DNA of 64,000 nucleotides from Rutstroemia sp. NJR-2017a BVV2 (lineage: Eukaryota > Ascomycota > Leotiomycetes > Helotiales > Rutstroemiaceae). The stretch spans positions 62,001 through 126,000 of the forward strand of contig NJPS01000024.1 of the NCBI GenBank assembly GCA_002946415.1, in the 5' to 3' direction. Under the pieces are notes generated by a model. The model did not search any database, was not told where the DNA came from, and saw only the letters and a list, made by a program, of their open reading frames with translations. A program made the position numbers and the translations under genes. This document shows, piece by piece, positions 35,017-45,604 of the stretch (positions within the stretch are counted from its first letter, which is position 1; each line of letters starts with the position of its first letter).

Positions 35017-36056
35017 TTACTTTCGTTTCATTTCTTTGAGGTTCGGGAACAAGGCTGATTTCGGGCTGTGAAGGTTCGGTTCTTGGTGTTGCAGGTGATT
35101 CTGATGCAGGTGCAGGTGATGTTGCAGGGAATGGAAGATGTGGGAGATCTCCATCTCTGATCTTGGAGGTTGCACCCGTGAATCCTCTTGGGGGTTTGGG
35201 ATTTTGACTAGACGGCGAAGTCGTGGATGTCTGTTCAAAGGATGTGATTAGCTTCTTTTCTTTTCACTTATTTTTGCTTTTTCCGGTGATGACTTGACTG
35301 GGGTTCGGAAGGGCCAAAGGGAAATGAGGTACGCGGTGATTCGGGCATCTTTGGGGCATTCCTGGGCAATGTTTGCCTGGCTGGTGACATTGCCGTAACA
35401 TTGTCGCAGCGACAGGTAAATAGGTAAAGGGGCATTTTGGGGCATGCGAGGATCCCTCGGTCGCTCTGTCGCTCTGTACTGGGCAGAGAGACGTGATAAG
35501 AATCGCTTATCTGGGTGACTGGGAACCCCGATGCCCCGTATGACGCAGTGTGACCGGGCTGCTTTTTTGGTGTTGCTTGCAGCTTCAGCCCACTCTCGGC
35601 CACTAATCAATAAACTACCCAGCTGGTGCAGGTGTAAAGGGCCTGAGAATCATCCGCACTCGCGAGGAAAATGGTTCCAGCCTTGTTGATCCGTCCGAAC
35701 TCGTTCCCTTTTGCTTCCGAATATGGCAATTCCACCAGAAAAAGAAATGTGAAGATATACTCACTTCGCTCGCGCCATGGTAGCAAAATCCGGTAATCCG
35801 GAAGATGTCATGGATTTAGTGGTCATCGTCATCTAGGTTGGTAATTAGCAGCTTTCCTTTTGGGCGAGTTCTGGGAATCCCATACCGTTGTCCTTTGGGT
35901 GACTCTGGAAGATCATGGCGACTGGGGCAGCTGTGGGAGAGCAGTTAGTTAAAGTACGTAGAATTCGAAGTGGTGGCAATCGCAAGAAACTCGAAGGATG
36001 CTATGAGCTGGGATTTTGGACATACCGAAAGAAGCAGCTGAGTTGAATTGAGACAT
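35017..36056 (-). CDS. Candidate spliced transcript with a 30-residue ORF overlapping a second short ORF
   Basis: A chain of good splice sites defines a minus-strand transcript. A 5'-UTR intron (36356..36244, GTAAGT/CACAG) is followed by exons ending at 36026 (GTATGT), 35930..35886 (CACAG / GTATGG), 35832..35765 (CCTAG / GTGAGT) and one starting at 35230 (AACAG). The first ATG, at 36056, gives MSQFNSAASFAAPVAMIFQS plus HPKDNDDDDH, stop at 35816. The third coding exon begins exactly with ATG, opening a second ORF in another frame (MTMTTKSMTSSGLPDFATMA..) that crosses the 534-bp intron to a stop at 35017, 93 residues. Neither product is recognised. The first ORF could be the product or a translated upstream ORF. 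The splice sites are directly visible; that the transcript exists is inference. Confidence 0.45.
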
Positions 36057-36107
36057 GTTGAAGCTGGGTTGGTTCGGTTTTGGTAGGTGGTGGTTGAAGC
36101 TGGTGGT

Positions 36108-36133
36108 TGTGGTGGTGGTGGTGGTTGGTGGTG
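36108..36133. repeat. (GGT)n microsatellite
   Basis: GGTGGTGGTGGTGGTTGGTGG-type run in the putative 5' UTR exon of the minus-strand spliced transcript. Confidence 0.7.
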
Positions 36134-38150
36134 GGATGAGATGGATCGGATCTGGCTGATAGAGATAGAGACGAAAGTAGATGTGAACTTTGCGAGTTGG
36201 AATTGGATTGGAACTTGGTATTATATGTTTGAAGCTGTTGGGACTGTGTGTGATGAAACAAAAAAAGAGAGGACAAGATCTGGGCCGATGGGAGTTTAAG
36301 TAAATGTCCAGAGAAGACATATAATAATATTCTTTTCATAGTACAGAGGTACTTACATTGCACACATCGCTGTGAGTGATAGCCTGGTTCGAGAGAGATG
36401 CAAAACATCAACCAGGATGGCAAGGCCACAGGAGCTTGGTCCGTGGCTGAGATGACCTTGTCGATCCGGTGTCTTGTTCAGTTTGGGGGACGTACCTATG
36501 CTTCCTAGGTTCCTAGGTTTGTTTCTAGGTTCTTGAGGAATTCCAGGTGTCGCTCTGACTTGACAACCTTGGGGCTTTGCCTATCTCATCCATCTTGTCC
36601 AGGCAAGCAATACTCAGCAATAGCGAGTAGCACCAGCAAAAGCGTCATCCTCATATTTTAGACATTAGACACAGCTCGGAACTAGTTGGCTATGACTGAT
36701 ATTCTAGGTAGACATGGGGGCCCATTTTCCCAAAGGCCTTACCTTACGTGCGGATGTGTGAGATTGTAAGGCACAGGGAGAAATTCTTACTACGACTACA
36801 AGGGAAAGAGAATGAATAATCCAGCCTGGCTGCTGGCTGCTAGCTAGTTCGACGGGTTACCCTTCTATCTTACCGAACACTCAGCAGTCACTCACTCTGC
36901 CTGGCGCCTCTCCCAGCTCTCCGGGGCGGCTCTCAGCCTATCATTTTTCTTTGCACAAACCAATTGCCACCTTCCGCCCCGTATAGCCACGAATGGCGCC
37001 TGGGAGAGTGTGAAGGGGATGGAAGGGGCACGAAAGGGTGAATAAATGGGGCCCACTGCCCTTTGCCCATGTTCTGACTCTTATTCGGCTTACCTACACA
37101 ACCCACAACCACACAGCACAACCTGGTAGATGCAGAAGGGCAGCGGTTTTGTGCAAGAAAGGTGGATAGGAAATGGGAGTTGTGCGGAAGTACAGTACAT
37201 GTGAATCAGGGCATCTTTTCTTAGATTATGACCGGGGACTGCTGCTGCACTTTCCCCCTTCCACACCTTTCCCATCCCAGCTAGGAACTTTTGGAATGAA
37301 TTTGGAAGGAAATAGTTATGGGGATACAGGGGAGAGGAGAGTAGGGGATACAGGGCATAGGGGAACCATGGCGGGCCTTAGGCGAGACCTACTTACGAGA
37401 GAAAGCAGTGTACGAAAGTAGCACCACCGTAGAACCACTGTAGAACCATGACCATTGGAGCCATATTGTGATGAACCCAGAAGATGGAAATTCGACCTGT
37501 GCAAATTGCAAATTGGCCTGGCTATGGTACGACGAGTGCCCAAAAAGGAACATCTGAATATCAACCCCCAAGGTTTCAGTCCCCACTATGCGCCAATCCC
37601 AGTGGTCGACTGGTTGAAAGATCCAGATGCGGAAGATCATACAAAGATTCTAGAAACATGACATTTAGGGAGGTACTGTGAACCTTGAAAGATACGAACT
37701 CCTGTTCGTACGAGTCGGTACAGGTACAGGCACAGGCGGGTACACGTACAGCCCATCAGTCCCTTTCTCCTGCAGTTCCTCCGTCCGCGTCTATGGAGAA
37801 TGTATGGAGGGCTCCTCCCAGGGCCATCGTTTCCGCAGAAGAAACTCTGAGATGCGTCACCGCCTATGGGGATCGATGGGATCGATGGGTCTAGCTATTC
37901 CGGGATGGTTGGAACTGGAACATATTGGAAATGTCGTTTTGGGAGTTCCTGGTATTGGAAATTCGATAAGGCGAACAAACGAGGAGAGGTATCCAGCCAG
38001 ATCCACTAATCCGTTTTATCGAATGATGGAATGCTGTTTCGAATTATTTTTGTTGCATTGCTGTGAAGTCTGGGAAAATGCCTCTCCTAAAACACTGCAT
38101 CCTTGTCCATTGCATGATCATCACGGTCTTTTGGTGATGGGAATGGGAGC

Positions 38151-38187
38151 AGGTGTGGGAATAGGTGTAGGAATAGGTGTAGGTGTG
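38151..38187. repeat. 12-bp tandem repeat (AGGTGTRGGAAT)n
   Basis: Three units plus a partial one. Where translated in the plus frame they give a Gly/Val/Ile-rich stretch. Confidence 0.75.
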
Positions 38188-38355
38188 CTTGTCAGTCTTC
38201 TGCGGTGTGCGGTAAAGGAAAGCTACAGTGCAGTGCCGCTCAAGCCCATGCCCAGCCCTGTTCGAGCCCTTATCCAGCCCTTTGGTCTTCGATGCGACGT
38301 GGTTACACGCCGGGATTTACTTTCTAACTACGCCGGCGTCCCACTATCCCATCAC

Positions 38356-38380
38356 CCATCATCCATCATCCATCATCCAA
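38356..38380. repeat. 7-bp tandem repeat (CCATCAT)n
   Basis: CATCATCCATCATCCATCAT run, about three and a half units, with related CATCC sequence on both sides. Confidence 0.75.
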
Positions 38381-38816
38381 CATCCCATCTCCTGTGCATT
38401 CTCGTATCCTCCGACCAAGGCGACCGGGCAATTATTACTCACTCGTTCATGCACTTCCAGCTGTTCACAGGTCCCAGAACCAAGGAACCAAGATGCACAG
38501 CCTGAGGTTAGACTTGCCATATCGCAGCTTGGGGCCGGTGGGCACCTCTCCAGGAGGCCAGGAGTCCAGGAGTCCAGGTCGGCTATCACGTATCATGTAT
38601 CATCTATCATGTATCACAAATCCCGCAATCAATATGCCGTCACTTGTCTTCGGTGCATAGCCGGGCGGGCGGCTGTCTTCTACAGAGACAGTCTGGGCCG
38701 CTCGTACATCGCGCCCACTGCACGCCGCACACGCCCCGATATGCAGTCACATTAGCCCAGTACGGCAGTGGCAGATCCAAAAGCTTTAATCCCTCTGCCA
38801 AAAGAGGCCGACCATA

Positions 38817-38859
38817 GTGCAATGTGCAATGTGCAATGTGCAATGTGAAATGTGCAATG
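38817..38859. repeat. 7-bp tandem repeat (GTGCAAT)n
   Basis: Four perfect GTGCAAT units, one GTGAAAT variant, then another GTGCAAT. Confidence 0.85.
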
Positions 38860-40056
38860 TCTGCTTACCAGCCATTTCGGTGAGAAGAAGGCCATGCACC
38901 GTATGCTTTCTGCACTTCGCATGCAACCTCACACTGATCCCCATCCATCAAATGTTACCATCGCCGTCATCGTACAGATACAGCTTGAATATCGGTGCCT
39001 CATCCACCAGCCTCAGACTGAATAATATTTGCATTGCAATGCATCGCTCACCGACGCGCAGTCACAGTCACAGTCACAGAACGCAGGGAAAACACAGCCT
39101 ACCAGCAGCTTACATGATTCTTGCAGTACCGAGATGCAACTGGCTGGCTGGGCTGATATTGACAGGGAGCACACGTTTTTCGCGACTGTCCGATAGCGTC
39201 GCCAACGTCACCTAATCGGCCTGTCGTATAGCTCTCCTTACCACCTGCATGTGCGTTCCTGCATCTAGAAGCTTCTTGCATTGCTCACATCGCTCACATC
39301 GGCCTCCCCATGATTCGTTATCAGACACATCACGATTCAAGTGCAACACCGGCGCGGATGTACGAAGGTATCCATCTCACCACATACAGATTCACCTACA
39401 CGCATGAACGGCTGCTGTTGTCTGCTCCCATAATTTTGAGCTCCACCACGACCATGAACTCCACCACGCCAATGTGTTAACCGTCTCTCACAAGCTACAC
39501 CCTGACGTGTTATTAGATAATACTTCCAGAACAGCATTATTCCATTACCTCATGGCCTCACTGCCTCAATACTTGATGACCTCATCACCTCATTATTTGG
39601 CAGCTGTTTCTGTGCTTGCAAGTTGCGACGTGTAGTAAGTGACTGAACTGACTACGAAATACTGTTTCAATAAATGGCTGAAATGGACAGATTTGTGAGG
39701 ATATTCCCTGCTCGGCACTTATCCACATCGACGCGCCAGATCTCCCACCTCCTCCCCAAGTCGCAGTACCATTCCCGCCATTCCCACCATTCCATCATTC
39801 CTGTTCACTTCCTCCTGGATCTACCTAGAATCTGGATCGCATCTCTGGCCCGCTGGCCGGCACCTGCCATCTCCACGACCGTTGTGGTTTTTGTTTCTGA
39901 ACATTCCCACTCGTGTCTCTTATTTCTGACTCTACATTAAATTATGGAGGCAGTCCATCAATGCTATTCCCTCACAATAATTTCTATTTTCGGCTCGACC
40001 TGTCTATCTCTCCCTCCGCTCCCACGTCTCGTCATCCATTGGATCCGATCGATCAA

Positions 40057-40091
40057 CTCACCTCACCTCACCTCACCTCACCTCACCTCAC
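40057..40091. repeat. 5-bp tandem repeat (CTCAC)7
   Basis: Seven contiguous CTCAC units, 18 bp upstream of a short plus-strand ORF. Confidence 0.9.
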
Positions 40092-40109
40092 ATCTCCAAA
40101 TCAAACGGG

Positions 40110-40250
40110 ATGATTTCCAATCGATCACTCCCGCCTTACCAGAACGGTAAGTATCCTCAAGGATATAAATAAAATTCAATTTCCCTTCTCAGCTTGGCCT
40201 CGCTTTATCCTGTCAATTCCAAAAAAGCATAACTTCACTTAACTTAATAG
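40110..40250 (+). other. Candidate plus-strand splice-like short ORF (leader or non-coding transcript)
   Basis: ATG at 40110 opens MISNRSLPPYQN, ended by a strong GTAAGT donor at 40147. Two acceptors fit: TTCTCAG at 40192 (46-bp intron, product MISNRSLPPYQNAWPRFILS plus IPKKHNFT) and TTAATAG at 40250 after an ACTTAAC branch-like site. Either choice ends quickly at a stop. This looks like an upstream ORF in a spliced leader or a non-coding RNA; no downstream protein gene was found. Confidence 0.25.
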
Positions 40251-41037
40251 AAATGTGGATCAGCCCAGGAACGTGTGGATACCAGGACCACCTTCTCCAC
40301 AATGATCGTACCTCACTACACCCCTTTTAGAAAGAATGATTTCCCGACCCCGTCTCCAGTTTCGTCCAATCGTCCCACGAACGAACGAACTTCACACCTC
40401 CTCGCTCGATCCCATGCTCAGGAGACTGCAGGTGTCAGAAATATCACCAATGACAACATCCCATCCATCCATCATCATTCGCTGTTCATCCCATCTCAAG
40501 CTCGTTCTTCGTCCGTTCGATCGTTGCAACTCTTTTCTTCTAGAACTTCCCAGGGGCCCAGGGGAAAATAGCAACAGGAATAGGAACAGGAACAGGAACA
40601 GCGGTATGCAAGTTCCGGTCGGTATTCATTCCCAGATACCAGGATCCCAGAATTTCGCCTCAAACCTTCCGAAAAAGAAAAGAAAATGGAAGTCTTCCAG
40701 AATTCCGAAACCGTCAATAACCCAAGTCTAACCAACCGTCAGCTACCCTTGGATCGGTACTGAATCAGTCATTAGTTGTTGACTGACTGAGGGAATTTGC
40801 CTTCCTATCCTTAGGGGAATACCCGTCCAGCCTTCTCGATTTGTCGTCTCCAGTCTTTGGGTGGCTTCTGAGGTTTTCCCTATCTATCGTATACGGGACG
40901 GGACTTAGACGTGCCAGATCCGGTCACCCCTCGATCAATATCGACATCCATATTTGGGTCGGTTACTTCATCGTCTTTATGCAATATGAACCAATTCATT
41001 CATCATTTTAGATCATTTACACTCTTGAATTACTAAT

Positions 41038-41343
41038 TTGTTCTCAATTCAACAAGATTATAGTTCTTTCTCTTCCTCTCTCTCTCCTTTCTCTCTATCT
41101 CTCCTTTCTCTCCCTTTGCCTCACCTCCGTTTTTCCTTGCCCGCTTTATTCCAATCGTTACCTGTCATTCATCATCAAAATCATCACGATCGTCATCGTA
41201 CTCCGTATGTACAAAGGCAATACCTTCCTGATCAACTACGATTCGGTGATCAGGGCCCAGTGCTCCACCCCCAAACCATCCATCATCAGAGACAAAAGTC
41301 ACCCCTCGATGCTCCATCTTGACTTTCCTCTTCCAGTCAAGGC
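41038..41343 (+). other. CT-rich tract followed by a 49-codon ORF
   Basis: 41053-41150 is almost pure C/T (CTCTCTCTCCTTCTCTC type), as found before transcription starts of fungal genes. An ATG at 41206 then opens a 49-residue frame (MYKGNTFLINYDSVIRAQCS.., ending VKAHST). Start context is weak and the product is not recognised. The interval lies just beyond the 3' end of the convergent transcription factor gene. Confidence 0.25.
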
Positions 41344-41624
41344 CCACTCAACCTAACCCCCCAACGCCTGGAACCTCCAAACCAGCCAGTATAGACAGAA
41401 AGGCGGGGATTATGCGCCTAAGCCCAAAATTCAATGTTCCAGAAAATCGTCCAAAAATACACTGGCTAACCGGGCCGCATCCGTGTAAGGTGATTCGTCT
41501 ACTTTTGGCGACAAAGATAGCGCATCCTCACGTGGGTTTTTGGATCCCCTGGTTCGACACGATCTAACTTGCTGGTCTATCCCTCAGGCACAAAAACGTC
41601 AGTTTCAACTTTCCGCAATCATAA

Positions 41625-44600
41625 TCAAAGGAGACAGGAGATATCTACGGAAGATCTTGGTCCAATCGGGGAGACAGAGAACCAAAATTGGAAAAACACA
41701 TACCGAACTCCTGAACCACACCTCGTATATCATCTACAAACCCAGCAATCGTCTCATCGATTACTTTGCCGCGCCAAGCGACATCGCCATCACGGATCGG
41801 ATTAAAGCTCTCCTTGCCCCCTTTCCGGGTTTTGAACTTGGAATGCAGAATTTCTTTGCATCTCTCGAACAAGTTCGTCTGCGTCACCTTCACTCTCTCC
41901 TGGAACTCATTCTTCTCAATTTCCGCCTCTTTCCCGCCATGCTTTACTCTGGATTGAGAACTGCATTCATCAGTCAGCACATCTCTGCGGCTGGGCGAAA
42001 GCGATGAGCAAGAGACATACGTGCACCACGAAAGTCCTAAGGTCTTGTCCATGACCAGTGTCAGGACGAGCAAGACGCTGAACCCGATGGCCCATTTTCT
42101 TTCATTCGTGGTGGCACGATTACTGGTCCACATAAGTTGGCCCCATTCTCTGAGGACCTCCTTGATGCGGTCTTGTTGTGTCATGAAGAAGGCCACCTTG
42201 ATTTGACGTTGGGCACATCTTGGCGCAGAGTCTGGAGGATATTCTTCTCCCAATCGACCTTCCACCAACTTCGTTGATTCGTCGTCGAGGATAAGACTTC
42301 TTTCCAGAATAGAGCAAGCAATATGGATCTCAATGGCTTCACGGAGTAACTCGTACTAGACAGAAGTATGTTAGTGCATGGGACTAAATAGGTAATAAAT
42401 AAGGGCACTCTGAGTGTCTTGAACGTCCGATGGTCTCGGATGGTTCATATTGGCATCGTACAAGTTTGGGGGTTGGGGAATATGCTCACCTCGTCACCAG
42501 CATTAACTCCAGCAGTGTAAAACTGGCACACTGTCTGCAGTAGGCGTTTCGCTAGATCCGACTCCTCAGGCTCATACGCAATTTTTACATATTGCGCAAG
42601 ATCACGTCTTGCGATTGCCTCAACGTAGCGTTTGTACTCTTCATGCTTGTCGTGCATTGAAGTTGGGAGAATGCCTAGTGGCGGGCTTTTCTTTTTTGTG
42701 AAGGTTGGCAGGCCGTCCTTGTTGACATAGGTCTGAGACTGATAACGGAACACAGAGGTAGAACCTCGTACGGAAAGAGAGACAACGGTGACCTTTAGCG
42801 GTACTCTGTAACCCCAGCTTAGGCGAATGATCATTTCATCTCTCCCAAATCCGGACGCATTCTTTGCTATGAATTTCTCCGTGTTCTCTATGGTGTACTG
42901 CCTGATCATATAATCTATTGAATCTCGTCAGCTGAAAGCCATCGTAAGAGAACTAAGGTAAGCCATACCAGGTACTAAGAACTTATCTAGCATCTCCACC
43001 GGATCATTGAAGCATGGCAAAAGACAGAATCTACGTTTTCCAGACAGTCTAGTGCACTGCTCGCAGGGGGACCCAGAAGAACAAGGAGAGCACTACAAGA
43101 ACAAATCAGCACTATTATAAAATCCACACAACATACCAAATTCATACCTTTATTTTGGAGAGATGGCACGCCCAACAAGCTCCAGCTTGTCGCACATCCC
43201 GAGCCTCTCGCTTCTCTTTGTCTGTTAATGGACGTACTCGCCCACGAGTGACTTTGCCCTTTTGTGGTTCCGGATATGCGCTGAAGACGTGTGAATGATG
43301 GCTTGCATCATGGGATGATGCTGGAGAAGCTTGTGAACGCGGGGAATGTGTATGCGAGTGTGGAGAACGTGAATGCGAGTGTGGAGAACGTGTTTGTGAG
43401 TGTGGAGAATGTGTTTGTGAGTGTGGAGAATGATAAGACGCCGGAGAGCCGTGAGACGGTGTATAAAGCGTGTTTGAGTAGGAAGTTGAGGAGTCGCTCT
43501 CGTCGAACCAGTTGTTCTGCAGCGGTTCCGGACCATATACATTGTTGGTCGAGGAATTGGGCATGCCGAACGAATCGTCATGCAGCGATCCCAGAGGAGA
43601 GCTCTCTGGGTCGAATGCGACAGGGTTGGCAGCCACTCCCCCCCCAAAGGCGTTATCTGTTGTACCGTGGGAGTTCCACCGAGCTTGCGAACGTATGTAT
43701 CTACCTTCAGATTCAAGGTCTGGGGCTTCCATGAGTGGTGTTACTGAAGGCTGAGGAAGTGGCATTGGGAAGATGTCGTTCACAGTATTGAAGTCCCAAG
43801 CGGTAGGCATGGCGAATTGGTTCTCAAAAGCAAAAGCCGAGGTCACTGATAATGGAGTGCTAAAGCTCTCAGTCCTTTGAATTGCAGTGCTGTCGGCAAT
43901 CATGCCTTGGTTCATGTAGTCTGCTATTCCATTGAAATTAGCACTGATCTCGCAGCACGATGGAGTCTGATGCCAGCACGCTTGTAGCTACACAACAGAC
44001 ATTATGGACGCAAGTTACAATCAGAGATCAGGTACATACCCGGTAATGTAAGACCAAGCAATGAGGGGCTTGGGCCTCCTGGAGATCCATAAATTGGGGA
44101 AATGGGGAACATGAAATTCTCGGAGGATGCTGACATTGTGGACGCTGAAGCTATCATGCTACTATAGTTTGCAACATCGGATCTGGATATAGGCATATCA
44201 TCGAAGCCCGCAGCATTCATGTTGGTAGCGGAAGCTTGGTTAATGAAACTCCACGACATGTCGAAGCCGCCAAGGTTTCCCGTTTGGAGCGACAGCGAGG
44301 TACCGCCATCTTGTCCGATATAATCTGGAAATTCCGGGCTCACAGGATCCTCGGGACTGATGGATTGTTGGATTGTTGCGTTGGAATAATTCGACATCCA
44401 TTGTGTGTTTGGGATGGCTGTCTGTGCCGCCGTCAGACTTAAGGTTGTGTTCCCCGCTGACACCGACGCCGACGAAGCTGTGTTTTGATAGTCGAAGAGG
44501 TCATAATTCGAAAACGAGCCAGTATCTATGGCTAATTGTATGTTCCAGCTGGGACGCGACGACGAGTGCCTGGATTTGCTGGATGAGGTCGATGAGGATA

Positions 44601-44736
44601 GGGCAGGCGGTGAAGCGCTCGGGCTGTAGCGACGATGTGAATATGAAGAATGTTGTTGTTGCCTTTTGCGAACTCTTTGCGGTGAGATGGGAGTCGGCCA
44701 CTCGGCCCGAGGCTTGTTGGAGGCCTGATCGATCAT
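41625..44736 (-). CDS. Zn2Cys6-like fungal transcription factor with central zinc cluster
   Basis: Six exons: 44736..44040, 43980..43148, 43092..42969, 42914..42490, 42355..41704 and 41644..41625, about 916 residues. The first 500 residues are disordered, Ser/Asn/Gln-rich, with an imperfect SPHSQTH/SPHSHSR repeat near residues 420-455. A basic stretch (KGKVTRGRVRPLTDKEKREA) leads into CWACHLSKIK, split from CSPCSSGSPCEQC..RRFC by an intron. The cysteines C501, C504, C511, C520, C523 and C533 fit C-x2-C-x6-C-x8-C-x2-C-x9-C, with extra cysteines at 514 and 538. The C-terminal half has a predicted helical regulatory domain (YELLREAIEIHIACSILERS, WGQLMWTSNRATTNERKWAI, FERCKEILHSKFKTRKGGKE), as in a group of fungal nuclear regulators. 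Target genes are unknown. The exon 1/2 acceptor (CAAG) is unusual, and a 36-nt in-frame intron-like segment at 41985..42020 may be retained coding sequence. Confidence 0.85.
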
Positions 44737-45367
44737 CCTTCTTCTACCTTATATTTTAAGTAATGTCGCGCTGAACCGGTCGGTATGCTAAAGCCAAATT
44801 CCAATTCAATATCAATATCATTGCGGTGAAGTGGCGAAGGCAAAAGTCATCTCATCCTGGGATCCGTAGGGTGGGAAGGAACAACAACGGACGAACGAAC
44901 GACCAAAGGAAAGAAAATCTGGAGCTGGGAAGGGATCTGAACTGGTCTGGTCTGATCTGATCCTGTCTGATGTGTGATGTGTAATGTGTGTGATGTGTAT
45001 GTCGGGAGGGCAAAGCTGGCTGGGGTATTCGGCATATGTTAAGAGAGAAGTATTCGAGATCCTCTTTATTAATTTGGCAGGTAAGGGTAGGGTAAGTGGC
45101 AAGTGGTAGTAGGTACAGTATTAGGCCATACTGATAGTGGGCTCAATTACGGAGTTGAGCATGATGGGGACTCGTGGGACCTTTCACCTCGCACTGAGCG
45201 ACATGGTAGGATGCTCTGGTTTGTTGATTTTTGGCCTCTCCCACCACACTCTTTTCTCGGCGGTTGGTTCTTGACTCTCGTCTGATTACTGCGTACACGC
45301 TTTCTCACTCCTGCGGCCGTCCTTCCTTTCGTTAAGTTACTGCAGCCGAATACACGGGTGGGTGCGT

Positions 45368-45432
45368 TTGCTTGATTGCTTGATTGCTTGATTGCTTGGG
45401 CTGCTGGGTTGCTGGGTTGCTTGTTTGCTTGC
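45368..45432. repeat. 8-bp tandem repeat (TTGCTTGA)n grading to (TTGCTGGG)n
   Basis: TTGCTTGATTGCTTGATTGC-type units followed by GGGTTGCTGGGTTGCTTG; about 65 bp, degenerate. Confidence 0.8.
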
Positions 45433-45582
45433 GTGCAGCTTTTCCTGCGGAATTGGATGGTACAAACGTATGATTGCTCAGGACGGGTTTCTGGTAATAA
45501 TTGAAGCAGCGCAGCAGAGCCCCCAAAAATGAGGGGTGGAACCGTGGAACACTTTGCACTTTGCGCTTTGCACTTTGGTTCG

Positions 45583-45604
45583 GACGAGACGAGACGAGAC
45601 GACA
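45583..45604. repeat. 5-bp tandem repeat (GACGA)4
   Basis: Four contiguous units in the interval upstream of the zinc-cluster regulator. Confidence 0.85.

Larger units (their letters stand above)
36357..41037. other. Gene-poor, repeat-rich interval
   Basis: 4.7 kb with no recognisable gene on either strand. It holds tandem arrays (listed separately), a long low-complexity open frame at 37804-38505 with no family features, and a plus-strand splice-like structure near 40110-40250. The stretch at 36430-37400 shows only short, unremarkable ORFs. Confidence 0.45.

Noticed and set aside
41540..42007. 155-codon plus-strand ORF
   Set aside because: It is antisense to the conserved C-terminal exon of the zinc-cluster regulator; the minus-strand frame has the family-like sequence.
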